64,000 nucleotides of DNA, from the NCBI GenBank assembly GCA_027475525.1, contig JAMWFC010000049.1, positions 6,246,947-6,310,946 of the forward strand, read 5' to 3'. The position numbers were made by a program, and so were the translations under genes. The stretch's first letter is position 1. The number at the start of each line of letters is the position of its first letter. This document shows positions 1 through 9,400 of this stretch, piece after piece. Under the pieces are notes generated by a model. The model made no database searches and was not told where the DNA came from. It saw only the letters and a list, made by a program, of their open reading frames with translations. This stretch comes from Macrolepiota albuminosa (lineage: Eukaryota > Basidiomycota > Agaricomycetes > Agaricales > Agaricaceae).

Positions 1-890
1 AAGGTCATGGTGAGGTCTTCCCAGCGGATGTCGGGGTTCACCTCCCGGAGCCAAGGGAGGCCTAGGACGATGGGGGTCGCTTCGGGGAGTCGCGTGACCA
101 GGAAGTCGGCCGGGAACGTTAGGTCGTTGTCAAGCGTTATGGTGGTGGAGTGTCCCTTCGTGATAAGTCCGGCGGTGGCGTCGTTCCCGTCGAAGAGCCG
201 GAGCCCGAGAGGTTTGTCGAGCTGGGTGTAGGGGAGGGCGAGGCGGTCGCTGATGAACATTCCGGTGGCTCCGCTATCGACGAGGGCGGGAAGACGTTCG
301 GTGGCGGCGCCGAGGCGGACATGGATTACGAAGGAGCGGGTGGCCCGGGAGCGGAGGCCGGGGGGCTCCTCCCGGGGACACCGGGGGTCCTCCGGACCCG
401 TTGGAGGGGGCGGGGGTTCGAAGGGGATTGTTTCTTGGGTTGCGTCTCGGTCGAGGGCGAGCGTGAGGGCTCTCCAGTCGATTCGGGGATTGGTGGCACG
501 CAGCCATGGGAGTCCGAGGACGAGGGGGGCGGCGGCGTGGAGCCTGGTGACCAGGAGTCGGAGTGTCTGGTGATGGCCGGAGGCAAAGGTCACGGGCATT
601 TGCACGAAGTGGGTGATGTCGCCGGCGGAGGAGGAGTTTCCGTCGAAGAGTCGGAGATGGATGGGGATGGGGAGCCTTTGAGGGGGCTGGGGGGCAAGGG
701 CAGCCCAGGTTTCGTCGATGAAGTTGTCGGTGGCGCCGCTGTCAACGAGGGTGTTGACGGGCGCCGGGGAGGAGGCGAGGGTGGTACGGAGGAGGAGGGA
801 CTGTGGGGAGTGAGAGGGGAGGTGGGCCGGGAGGGTGTCCGAGGGTCGTAGAGCCGTGGCGCGAAGGTGGGAGACCGGGGCGGAGAAGAC
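1..890 (-). CDS. Pol N-terminus with two tandem retropepsin-like domains (partial)
   Basis: Pro/pol frame read by hand with no stop from about 930 to the window edge. It contains two successive aspartic-protease domains of the gypsy type. In each, a LVDSGAT active-site motif (Asp codons at 741-743 and 276-278) is followed by LRLFDGN, LVTRL, LGLPWLR and a final I-x-W motif. The Asp codons are 155 codons apart, so the duplicated unit is about 155 residues. Relative to gag the frame is shifted by -1. The gag stop is at 929-931, and the pol frame is open through the overlap, which fits -1 frameshifting or re-initiation; I saw no classical slippery heptamer. A retropepsin normally works as a homodimer, so a fused pair could act as a single-chain protease. 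RT begins beyond the edge. Confidence 0.8.
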
Positions 891-928
891 GTTGGGGTCC
901 GGACCGCGATTCAGAATGTCTTCTGTTT

Positions 929-3601
929 CTAAATCGCTGGGTCGTTTTCCGTAAACTGGAAGTCGCAGTCTTCCCCGTCGATGGTCCAGACGGCCCGACC
1001 CATGGTCTGGCGCTTTGGGCAACTGCCGATGAAGTGTCCGGGTTCCCCGCAGAGGAGGCAGGTGCCCTTCCGGCGTCGCTGTTCCTGAACATCGTCGGGG
1101 ACATCGATCCAGGGGCGGTCGGGGTTCCTGACTCGGTTTGCTCGAAGAGCTTCCTCTTCGTCGTCTTCGGGGTGTTCGTCGGCTGGGACGTCGGGGTCGT
1201 CTGGGTCTCCGGGGAGGGGGTCGGAGGTGTCGTTGATGTCGGCTGCGTTGAGGGCAGCTGGCGGTCGTGGTGCCGGGGCGCGGGGCGGTCCCAGGGGTCC
1301 TCGTCCTGGGGTCGGACGCGTGGTGGGATCTTGCGGCACCTGGCTAGGGCCTCCGGAGTGATTGGCCTTCCAAGAGGGTCCTCCCGAAGGGGCCCAATGG
1401 CCCCGGGAGCCGGAGTACTCGTTGCGATCTTCCCAGTACCTTTGGTCGATCTGGGTCACCAGTGCCTTGTAGCCGTTGTATGTTGCCTGCTTGGGGGCGA
1501 GGCGGAGGACGTCTTTGATTCGCTGAGGGAGCGCTCGCCGGAGGGCGAACCGGAGGGCGTTGTAGTTCCAGCCCGTCTCATAGGCCTCCTTCTCGAATCG
1601 GACGATGAAGGTGGCAAAGCGCTCCTCGGATCTCATTCGGAGGTTGAAGAGGTTTTCTTCGGCTTCCGCGACGGTGTCGAAGATGCCGAAGCGGCCGGAG
1701 AATTCCTGCACGAAGGCCGCCCACTGAGATAACACGGGGTTGTTGGGGTCGAACCGGAGGAGGGCCGTGTAGTGGTCGAAGGCCAATCCCTGCAGGTACG
1801 AGGCGGCGAATGCGACGCGGGACCCTTCGAGCTGAAACGTGACGGGTTTGGCTTGAAACATGTTGAGGCACTGCATCAGGAAGGTTCGCCACCTCCGGGG
1901 GTCGCGTCCGTGGAAGGGTTCGGGCTTCTGTATGTCGAGCTTGCCTTCCCGGGCGAGGGCGTCCCGGGTGTCGTCCTGCGGGTTCGGTGGGCGCGGGGGG
2001 GGAGCGGCGTGGTAGTAGTAGTAGTAGTGGTTCCCTCCCCCCTGCTGAGGTGGGAAGGCGCCGGCGGCGGCGCCCCATCCCCCGGGGGGTCCTCCGTCTG
2101 GTGGGCCACCTCCGGGGGGCTGGCCGTGTCCCCCGGGCGGGGGTCCGGGGGCCCATTGGGGGTTGGGGGGCTCCCGTGGGGGCGGCGGGGGGCCGCCGGG
2201 TCCGAGGGGGTGGGCAGCGAGAGGAGGTCGTCCCGGAGGGGGAGGGGGTGGGTGGGGGCCCTGTCCGGGGTGTTGGGGGGGTTGACCGTAAGGGGGTCGA
2301 GGGAGTCCCAGGTCGGGGCCATGCGAGGGTCGGGGGGGCCCGTAGTCGGGGAAGGCCCGGGGGGGTCCTGGCCCGAAGGGGGGCCGGGGCGGGGCTGGCT
2401 GTGGGCGGGTGTCGTCCTGGGGTCCCGGGGGTCCTTCGCGGCCTCGGGGGGGGCGCAGGTCCAGGTGGGGTGGGCGTTCGCGGTTAAATTCGGGGGCGGT
2501 AGCGGGAGGGGGGTTCCCGGGGTTCTGAGGTTCGTCGATGTACGAGAGGGTGTCGTCCGAGGTGTCGTCGCCCTCAGGTCGGGGTTTACCTCCCGGGGGT
2601 AGGGGGTTGCCTTCGGCCGCCTGTGCCCACGTGTTGAAGGTGCCGGGCACGGAGTAGGCTCGGGGACGGGCGGAGAGTCCGACGGTGTGGGCGGCGGGTT
2701 GGTCGAAGAGGCCCCCAGTCGGGTTTAGGGACCGCAGAGTGGCAGAGGCGGCGTTGAGCTCCTCCTGCCGTCGTTGGTCTCGCGGCGGGGGGTTCCCTCG
2801 GGTACCTGAGCGGGGGTCGTCCCTCTGGACGTGGAACGAGCGGGCCGGATCCAGAGGGTCCTCGAAGCGGCGGGGGTTGGGGCTGGTGTGGATTTCGTCT
2901 ATCAGGCTCTGGAGTTCGTCCCGGAGCGTCGGGTCCACTTGCAGCGTTCTTTTGGTGTTGTCGGGGAGGGTCCCTTTCAGGAATTGGTCGTGGAAGCGGA
3001 GGAGGCGATTGGCCCATTCTTCCGGCGTGCCCCGGAGGTCGTGGTTGCCGAGGGTGACCAAGAGGGCGCGCGTGCGTCGGGCGAATTCCTCGGGGGAGGT
3101 GCGGAGTGCGCGCAGCACTTCGTCTCGCTGTCGGAGGTACTCCTCCGTTCGTCGCTCCAGGGGAGAGGTCGGAGGGCGGGCCGGCGGGGCTGCCATGGGG
3201 CGTGGCCGATTCTGGGGCGGTTCCGGGGTTTCTGTATTCGAGGGGGGTGGTTGGGGTTGGGTGGCCTGCGGCCAGGGTGCGAATGGCCCTCTGCTGGCGG
3301 GGGGTAGATTGGCTCCCCATGGGGTTTCGGGGAGTCCCCCGGGTACCATCCTGTAGGTGCCAGAGTTGACGGGAGGGTTGGCGTACATCCGCCAGTCCGG
3401 AGGATGCAGAAGCTGGCTGGCCGAGGGGCCGTAGGCTCCATTCGGGTCGGGGGCCCAGAATCGGGGTGCGGGGTAGATTTCGGGGATCGGGGGTGGGTAT
3501 ACGGGTTGGGGGGTACTGTGGTTGTATTGTTCGGGTAGTGGGCGACCGTAGGCATCGGTTTGGTAGCCCACGGGGTAGTAGACGGGGGTGTACGTAGACA
3601 T
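929..3601 (-). CDS. Gag-like polyprotein, proline-rich, with CCHC knuckle
   Basis: 890 aa, beginning with ATG 33 bases after the LTR. Order: Pro/Tyr-rich N-terminus, charged region (about 150-260), very long Pro/Gly-rich segment (about 370-545), a retrotransposon Gag capsid-type domain (about 555-735, with a F-H-G-x-D-P-R-R-W start and a R-Y-W-E-D-R end) and a C-terminal zinc knuckle CX2CX4HX4C (about 850-865). It would form the particle shell and bind element RNA. The ORF is intact. The many opposite-strand ORFs here are shadows of its GC-rich codons. Confidence 0.85.
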   Translation of the reverse strand: MSTYTPVYYPVGYQTDAYGRPLPEQYNHSTPQPVYPPPIPEIYPAPRFWAPDPNGAYGPSASQLLHPPDWRMYANPPVNSGTYRMVPGGLPETPWGANLPPASRGPFAPWPQATQPQPPPSNTETPEPPQNRPRPMAAPPARPPTSPLERRTEEYLRQRDEVLRALRTSPEEFARRTRALLVTLGNHDLRGTPEEWANRLLRFHDQFLKGTLPDNTKRTLQVDPTLRDELQSLIDEIHTSPNPRRFEDPLDPARSFHVQRDDPRSGTRGNPPPRDQRRQEELNAASATLRSLNPTGGLFDQPAAHTVGLSARPRAYSVPGTFNTWAQAAEGNPLPPGGKPRPEGDDTSDDTLSYIDEPQNPGNPPPATAPEFNRERPPHLDLRPPRGREGPPGPQDDTRPQPAPPRPPFGPGPPRAFPDYGPPRPSHGPDLGLPRPPYGQPPQHPGQGPHPPPPPPGRPPLAAHPLGPGGPPPPPREPPNPQWAPGPPPGGHGQPPGGGPPDGGPPGGWGAAAGAFPPQQGGGNHYYYYYHAAPPPRPPNPQDDTRDALAREGKLDIQKPEPFHGRDPRRWRTFLMQCLNMFQAKPVTFQLEGSRVAFAASYLQGLAFDHYTALLRFDPNNPVLSQWAAFVQEFSGRFGIFDTVAEAEENLFNLRMRSEERFATFIVRFEKEAYETGWNYNALRFALRRALPQRIKDVLRLAPKQATYNGYKALVTQIDQRYWEDRNEYSGSRGHWAPSGGPSWKANHSGGPSQVPQDPTTRPTPGRGPLGPPRAPAPRPPAALNAADINDTSDPLPGDPDDPDVPADEHPEDDEEEALRANRVRNPDRPWIDVPDDVQEQRRRKGTCLLCGEPGHFIGSCPKRQTMGRAVWTIDGEDCDFQFTENDPAI

Positions 3602-3620
3602 CGAGAACGGGGTAAGGGGG

Positions 3621-3633
3621 AGTCTTGATATTA
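3621..3633 (-). promoter_or_regulatory. Candidate self-priming PBS of element 1
   Basis: On the sense strand the 13 bases directly after the LTR are TAATATCAAGACT. This does not begin with TGG, so it does not fit a tRNA 3' CCA end. It is complementary to AGTCTTGATATT, present in this LTR at 4008-4019 about 27 bp after a TACTTAA box. A related solo LTR (62469-62481) has all 13 bases, 29 bp after a TATA-like box. That is the geometry of Tf1-type self-priming, where the 5' end of the transcript folds back on the PBS. Confidence 0.65.
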
Positions 3634-4486
3634 TGTCAGGTTCCGCTGACGACGGGGGCCTCCGGGGGCAAGCGGGTCCTTACTAGGCGGACTCGAAGTC
3701 TACGGAGAGTCTCCGGGTGAGTTCCGGAGTTTCTTGGGTGGGGCGCGGGGTGGCTACGGAGCGCCGGAGTTCGTAGGAGAAGGTAGGGCAGGATCCCGGG
3801 CTAAGTCCGGAATACGAGGCGGGGTGGGCGGAGCCTTGTTAGGGCAGAGGGTGATCGAGACTGAGACCGGGAGACTGAGACGGGAACCGGGAGACTAAGT
3901 TAGAATTGAAGTGAGACTTTTAAAGGGCCGGGAGACTTGAGAGAGTAAGACAGATAGATTGAGACAAGTATCAAATGGACAAGAGAGTATAGAGACGAGT
4001 TTATAGCAATATCAAGACTACCGTAACGTACTACGAGCTGCGGGTTAAGTACCAGGTGCCGGCTGAGCTCCGGCCCCCTGGGTAAGGTCCGTACCCCTCC
4101 CATGTGGCGCATCCCGTGCGGCGTATTGTCCCGGTGTCAGTCCTCTGCGGTCGGGTAGTCCCGGGGGGCGCAGATGGGTTGCGGTGTATTGCCCGGGTTC
4201 GGGAGTGGCGCCGGGAGGGCGGCGTCAAGTGGGGGGCGGCCTCCGGCATGATCGATCGGGGCTTGGGGCGGCGTCCGGGGCACGTGGCGCGTTGGCGGGG
4301 CTTCGGGCCTTATCCGGGGGTCGAGCATCGGGTTGGGCCGGGTCGGCCCTGGTCGGGGTGGTCTCGGGTTTAGTCGGTCTTGTCCCGATGTGTTCCGGGG
4401 GCGCGCTGGGGGGGTTGGGTTTCAAAGGAGGGGTTCCAGGCGGGACTTACTGGGGGGTCGGGGTGGCGCAGGCGTGGCTCGTGACA
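3634..4486 (-). repeat. 5' LTR of element 1
   Basis: On the plus strand it runs from tgtcaggttccgctgacg at 3634 to a terminal gtgaca at 4486, giving the sense form TGTCACGAG...CCTGACA. The solo LTR at 62104-62706 has matching ends (TGTCATGAC...CCTGACA) and the same inner motif, which supports the boundaries. The predicted transcription start is near 4019. Around 3855-3900 there is a run of gagactgagac-type short repeats. Confidence 0.7.
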
Positions 4487-5666
4487 ATGGCCTTGGAGGC
4501 GCGGCTGGTGCTGAGGGCACATACAAGTGCAAACCCAAAGAGGCTGCGCCAATGAATGCACATGGCACAGTCCATGGCCAGACCAGTCCATAAGTTGGAC
4601 GTCCCAGGACGTCCATAGAGAAGGGCGTATGAGCCCAGGTAGTCCAAAGCAAATGGTTGCTTTGGATCAGGGGGGGTAAGGCTGACGAAGGCAATTTTCC
4701 CTCCCTCTTTGTGGCGATAGAGCCGCGATGGCACAATCATTTGTGGGACATTCTCCCGCTCCTCTGGACTCACAAAGGGTACCGCGATGGTCCTATACTC
4801 GACCTTGTCGAGTAAATGAGACATAGCTCTGTCTCGGGCAGTAGGGTGGCAGTTGAGCGCCACCCGCTTGAATTTGTTGAGCAAGAGGTAGCCCAACTGA
4901 CGCTGACAAATTGGCGTAAACTGGTTGTTAACCAGTGCATGAAGTCTGCAGACTTCTTGAGGACTGCGGGGAAACCCGCAAGGTGCCACTTGGTACACCT
5001 TATTGTTGTGGGGCGTTGCCCTCTTTATCGGTCTCGAAGGACCTGGCTGCACAGGCTTCTTGCCCAATGAAGATGGTATTGGTCACTAGCGACCAATAGA
5101 ATTGGGGAGCTAACCCCGTGCCAAAGAATGAGTTCTGGCGCTCAATAGTGTGATCATGATAGATCACAACACCGAGTGCATCAGGGATGCGCCCGGTTTG
5201 GTCCTTGAGGAGGGCAGCTCCTCGCTTGGCGCTATCCTGCGCTCGACGTTCCATCTTGGCCCGTTGATTGCTGTTGCGCCGTTTGCGTGCCATAGATCAC
5301 AACACTGAGTGCATCAGGAATGCGCCCGGTTTGGTCCTCGAGGAGGGCAGCTCCTCGCTTGGCGCTATCCTGCGCCCAATGTTCCATCTTGGCCCATCAA
5401 TTGCTGTTGTGCCGTTTGCGTGCCATACATTGTGCCGCCATCTTGTGCGGCACAGGGGATTCCATACGAGCCTCTTCAGGCTCCTTATACCAATCATCAT
5501 TGGAGGGCGGGAATGGCAGCCTCTCTGGCTCTGACTTCTCAGACCGTGGGTCCATAGCCCACACACACCGTGGGAGTCGGGCTGGCGGGCCCTCTACCAG
5601 TATGGCAGGTAAAAAGGAGATGTTAGCCCCTGGGGCCCCTTTCGGGGCATCCTCGGGGAAGTGCAC
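4487..5666 (-). pseudogene. Accessory ORF 2 of element 2, frameshifted and truncated
   Basis: Three overlapping fragments read as one broken protein: 5666-5397, 5293-5000 and 5067-4487. The 133-bp tandem duplication at 5161-5426 puts the first two out of frame, and MARKRHNSN / MARKRRNSNQ is encoded twice as a result. A second frame change occurs near 5030-5060. The 3' end is cut by the LTR of element 1. Visible features are a basic stretch (MARKRRNSNQRAKMERR) and a region rich in Leu, Pro and Cys. I do not recognise a domain. Its position beyond the integrase, in the same sense as pol, suggests an element-borne extra gene. Confidence 0.5.
5161..5426. repeat. 133-bp tandem duplication
   Basis: Two copies, 5161-5293 and 5294-5426, both starting agatcacaacac and ending in a tgccat-type sequence, with scattered substitutions between them. 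The unit is not a multiple of three, so it breaks the overlapping accessory ORF. The divergence means it is not a very recent or assembly-made event. Confidence 0.9.
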
Positions 5667-5711
5667 GTTGATGTATGCATGCCCTTCCGGTTGCTTACCC
5701 CGACGATCCTT

Positions 5712-7076
5712 TCAGGGTTGTGAGGCCTTGGCCTCAGTGGGGCGTGTGCTCACACCCCTGGAACTCTGCTCCCCAGAGTACGTGGTGGACACCACGGATA
5801 CTGGTCGCAACAACGCAACCTCAGACGCGCTGCTGGCAAGGCGCTGGATAAGCCGGGGGGCGGCAGGAGCAGGGACATCTTCATAGGGAAGGATGTCCCG
5901 TCCTAGGCTGGCCTCCCAGCTGGGGGCAGCAACGCTCGACTTAATCAAGCAGGAGGGCGCGTCCTCCACTCCCTGCCGACGCGCCCTTTTGCTGGAGTCG
6001 GTGTCCCAACTTGGGGGTGTAGTCTGCCGCTTACGAGCGGCCAATAGGGCAAGGAGATCCATTTTGCGCTGAGCGCGCATATGATCCATGTCATCCATTA
6101 TCCGGCAGATGAGGACGACTGCCTCCACATCGTGGAGGAATGATGACTCTGCGGGTACATCGTACCCGTTATCTCCCAGACGTTGGAGAAGGGTAGCCAG
6201 GACTAAGTCCTGGTTGTGAGTGGGCTCGACAGCCTGTGCTTTTCCTTTGTTGCGTCGAGGACGCGACTCTTCTTCTGAGCTGGGCTCGGATTGGTGCGGC
6301 ATTTCCAGCCGCTGTAGCAAGGAGAGCTTGGCCAAGCTCTCCGTCGGCGCATCAGCCGATGAACTGATGCTCCGTTCTGTATTGAGAGTTTCTGTACTCT
6401 CAATGGCTGCGGTGGCCTGCACGAGGGATGCTTTGTGTCCCTCTAGATTGTCAATTGGTGCTGTGGTCGACAGGGAAATCGACCGGCCTCCCTTGGCTTG
6501 CAACTCATGCGAGTCACTGTACTGGGGCATTGCGCCCCAAGCCCCCATCCAAGCTGGGGGGTACGGCATCATTACGGGCACACCACCCATCCCAGGGTAG
6601 TGCGCCGGAGCGGTAAACTGGGGCAAAGGATGTGCGCCCATAGCCCCTCTCGCCATAGCAGGGGCAAACTGCCCCCATCCTGGCGCTGCTTGGGGGCTGA
6701 CTAGCCCCCCGTAGGCCTGTTGTTGGGATTGGCCCTCAGTGTGATGTGGCGCATAAGCGCCCGGTACTGGTTGTTGGGGCTGATAGCCGCCCACAGGTGC
6801 GTTCTGGGGCATGAAGTTGCCCTGCATGGTTTGAAGTGGCGGATAGCCACTGATCACCGGCTGCTGCAGCAGGTAGCCCGCCGCTGGTGGTTGCTGCTGC
6901 TGTGGGAAGCCCACAGCTTGTTGCGATTGTCCCCACTGGGGCGCATTTTGGGCGAGCAGGGGAGCCATCTGCTCCCCCCCTTCAGCCGACGGTAAGACCG
7001 ACAGCGCAATCTCAAACTGCTGTTGCTGTTGCTGCTGCTGCTGCTGCTCACTCTGGTCCACGGGCATGTTGTCCAT
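5712..7076 (-). CDS. Accessory Q-rich protein of element 2
   Basis: 454 aa, intact, beginning 103 bases beyond the integrase ORF on the same strand. N-terminus: a poly-Gln tract and Pro/Gln/Gly/Tyr-rich, prion-like repeats (about 10-190). Middle: Ser/Thr-rich with a charged, basic linker (about 270-285, RPRRNKGKAQ). C-terminus: a helical region (LVLATLLQRLGDNGYDV, about 295-310; then about 325-355) and a second basic patch (about 370). No enzyme motif was recognised. It could be a nucleic-acid-binding or assembly cofactor, but that is inference. Its codons carry many perfect hairpins, including a 22-bp palindrome at 6321-6342. Confidence 0.6.
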   Translation of the reverse strand: MDNMPVDQSEQQQQQQQQQQFEIALSVLPSAEGGEQMAPLLAQNAPQWGQSQQAVGFPQQQQPPAAGYLLQQPVISGYPPLQTMQGNFMPQNAPVGGYQPQQPVPGAYAPHHTEGQSQQQAYGGLVSPQAAPGWGQFAPAMARGAMGAHPLPQFTAPAHYPGMGGVPVMMPYPPAWMGAWGAMPQYSDSHELQAKGGRSISLSTTAPIDNLEGHKASLVQATAAIESTETLNTERSISSSADAPTESLAKLSLLQRLEMPHQSEPSSEEESRPRRNKGKAQAVEPTHNQDLVLATLLQRLGDNGYDVPAESSFLHDVEAVVLICRIMDDMDHMRAQRKMDLLALLAARKRQTTPPSWDTDSSKRARRQGVEDAPSCLIKSSVAAPSWEASLGRDILPYEDVPAPAAPRLIQRLASSASEVALLRPVSVVSTTYSGEQSSRGVSTRPTEAKASQP

Positions 7077-7178
7077 GGTTGGGGAAAAAAGCGAAAAGGA
7101 AATTTCGCCTTTTAAGACGTGTTTCAGCCACAGCTGCTGACCAACTCAGCCAAGCCGTGATCAGCACTGCTGATCAAA

Positions 7179-8018
7179 TTAAGCGCCGGCACGCTTACTT
7201 AATTGATGTGGGTGCTTAACACCCTTCAATTCCAAATAACGGTCAAGTGCCGCTAACTTGGAGCAATGGGAGTGTGGCTCCCATGTTGTGTCCCCCAGGG
7301 ACCAACGTACCTCAAACTCGAGCGTGTTACGCTCAGTCCACCGGTGCCCAATTATGCACTCAATGAACCATTCGTCATCGTCTCGAGCCCCAAAATCATA
7401 GGGGCCCGGGGTTGCCCTGTTAGAGAACAGCGCATCGTCAGATGCGCTGTAAGGTCGCAACAGCGACACATGAAACTTTGGAATGATGCATTGTTCCTGT
7501 AATGCCAGAGGCAGCTCCAACACGTAGTTGGAGGTACTTGGCTCTGCGTATAGAATGCAGTATGGGCCTACCCATTTCAGGCAGAGTTTACTTGCCTGAC
7601 CCTTTGGGAGTCTCAGGTTACATGTTGATAGGTAAACCAACGCTCCTACTGCTATTGGCAGGTCTGCTCGCCTACGGTGATTGGCGTTTTTCACCTGAAA
7701 GACTCGTGCCTCTATGATGGTGTCATGTGCCGCCACAATGTTCTCCAGGGCCTGCCTGGCGAACTCGATAACTCCACGGTGAGCCACCGTATCAGCACAA
7801 ACTTCGTGCAGCATGGAGGGCAAGTACCCTCCGTTGAGTTCAAAGGGCGCATACCCTGTGGTATCTGAGATACTCACGTTAATCGCAAACTCAGTGAGTG
7901 GACACCAGTCCACCCAGTCCCGTTGGTCAGGGCAAACAACTGCCCTCAGAATCTGACCTATACTGCGGTTAGCCCGCTCTGTCTGCCCATCCGTTTGAGG
8001 ATGGAAGGACGTCGACAT
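7179..8018 (-). pseudogene. Integrase C-terminal half with chromodomain (element 2)
   Basis: 279 aa. It begins in the last part of the integrase core (FHPQTDGQTERANR, containing the catalytic Glu), continues through the GPY/F-like region (LKWVGPYCIL) and ends in a chromodomain (DDEWFIECIIGHRW ... FEVRWSLGDTTWEPHSHC). Chromodomains of this class direct integration to histone-marked chromatin. The stop just upstream (TGA at 8025-8027) sits where related elements have Arg (LLGARLLMS), so it is readily explained as CGA to TGA. The same frame continues upstream. Confidence 0.85.
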
Positions 8019-8024
8019 GAGGAG

Positions 8025-8867
8025 TCACGCTCCTAGCAGTTTGTGGAGTTCCCTCCACCATTGAGACGTGAACTTTGAGTCACGGTCACTCACAATGGTG
8101 CTAGGCAGCCCATGCAGCCTAACGATCTCCCTCAGGTAGATCCATGACAGCTCCTTAGCCGTCAGCGTAGTTCGCACCGGTATGAGGTGCACCATGCTCG
8201 TCATGCGGCATATGACCACCCAGAGGTAATTGAACCCTCTGGACTTGGGAAAGGGACCTACGAAGTCCATTCCAATCGAATCTCAAGGTTTCACCGGCAC
8301 GGGTAGCTGGTGTAGCTTCCTGGGAGGGGATCCAGGGGGCAACTTTGCCCTCTGACACGCTGCGCATGATGCACAAAACTTAGTCACTTCCTGGGCCATA
8401 CGTGGCCACCAATACCATCTCCGGATGTAGCCCAATGTCCGGGCGGCACCAAAGTGCCCCACCAGTGCATGGGCCTGGTCCAAGACCCACGTAACAATGG
8501 TTCGCATATGGGGAAGGCATACCACTGCCACCCCTTGACGGTTCTCCATCGTGATCAGTCTACCAGGCTCATGCCTGAACTGAGGGTGGTCGTTAGGATT
8601 GGCGATTATCTTGGCAAAGAGAGAATCATCGCCATAGTCCTGCACCACTTCCTTCCGGAAGTCGTCATTGACCAGGCTAGGAGGCTGGGATGAAGGCAAT
8701 TCGCCTTCGAGCACCTCTGCAAGCGTAATGGGTATATCGTGGTGCTTGTGCTCCCCAGTGGACGCTGGGTCCACGGCTTCATGCTCCTTGAGCAACTGGG
8801 CAGCTACATCCCGCTCTTCACGCTGCTCCCTGAGGCGAGTGCTTTGCCTCCGTTCATCGTCATGCAT
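8025..8867 (-). pseudogene. Integrase zinc-binding domain and catalytic core (element 2)
   Basis: Two blocks, 8867-8283 and 8270-8025. The first ends with the HHCC zinc-binding domain (HALVGHFGAARTLGYIRR ... CASCAACQRAK). The stop at 8283-8285 replaces the Trp of the usual KPWDSIGMDF (TGG to TGA). The second carries MDFVGPF and VSDRDSKFTSQWW with both catalytic Asp residues. With the Glu in the next block the DDE triad is complete in sequence but separated by stops. Confidence 0.85.
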
Positions 8868-8906
8868 AGCGCGTACTTCCAGGACATGCTCCCTGAGCTC
8901 CTGGTA

Positions 8907-9400
8907 TCAGTGGAGAGGTAAGTCCTCTCCATCAGGGTCTATGCAGCAGTCTGCCTGCACATACTCATGAGGCTCGTGAGCCTCCCCAACTACATCACTC
9001 TCAAAGTAGCGCGACAAGCAGTCTGCCACTTTGTTGAGTTCACCTTTAACATAGGTGATGTCGAACTGGTATCTCGACATGTAGTCTATCCACCGTCGCT
9101 GACGCAGCGACAAGTTCACCTGAGTTTTGAAGAACTCAAGGGCCTTGTGGTCCGTTATGATGTGGATGGGATATCCCATCAGCTTATCCTCCCACTTGAG
9201 GAGGGCCTCAAGTATGGCAAGAGTCTCCAGCTTGTGCACCGCATAGTTTTGCTGGGCTGTCGTGAACTTCTTCAACATGAACCCTGCTGGGCGGCACGTC
9301 TGCCAGCTGCTTCCCTGGCTGTACATGGCTCCGATGCCTGTCTTGGACGCGTTGCAAATGAGCCATATTGGCTCGTCCTGTCTAGGGTCGATTGGTCAAA
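8907..9400 (-). pseudogene. RNase H domain (element 2), catalytic Asp lost
   Basis: The ORF 9326-8907 carries KKFTTAQQNYAVHKLETLA (RNase H Glu motif), ITDHKALEFF (Asp motif) and YVKGELNKVADCLSR (C-terminal Asp). Upstream, reached after a frameshift and one stop, the frame reads PIWLICNASKTGIGAMY, where relatives have C-D-A-S-K. The first catalytic Asp is therefore Asn (GAC to AAC), so this copy could not have an active RNase H even without the stops. The next block (integrase) follows in the same frame after one TGA near 8907. Confidence 0.8.

Larger units (their letters stand above)
1..4486 (-). mobile_element. Ty3/gypsy LTR retrotransposon, 5' half (element 1)
   Basis: Reading on the minus strand from 4486: LTR (4486-3634), 13-nt PBS (3633-3621), gag-like ORF (3601-929), then a pro/pol frame that is open to the window edge. 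RT, RNase H, integrase and 3' LTR lie outside. The right LTR end (4486) cuts into the accessory ORF of element 2, so this element inserted into element 2. The coding strand is very C-rich, unlike its neighbours. No internal stop was found in gag or in the visible part of pol, so it may be fairly young. Target duplication cannot be checked because the other end is not in the window. Confidence 0.85.

Noticed and set aside
928..960. Slippery heptamer for gag/pol frameshifting in element 1
   Set aside because: The frames overlap in the -1 register, but no X-XXY-YYZ heptamer was found near the gag stop, so the mechanism is left open.
150..3369. Long plus-strand ORFs opposite the gag and protease of element 1
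   Set aside because: They are Gly/Arg-rich mirror frames of C-rich codons, have no domains, and the minus strand has clear capsid, zinc-knuckle and protease motifs.
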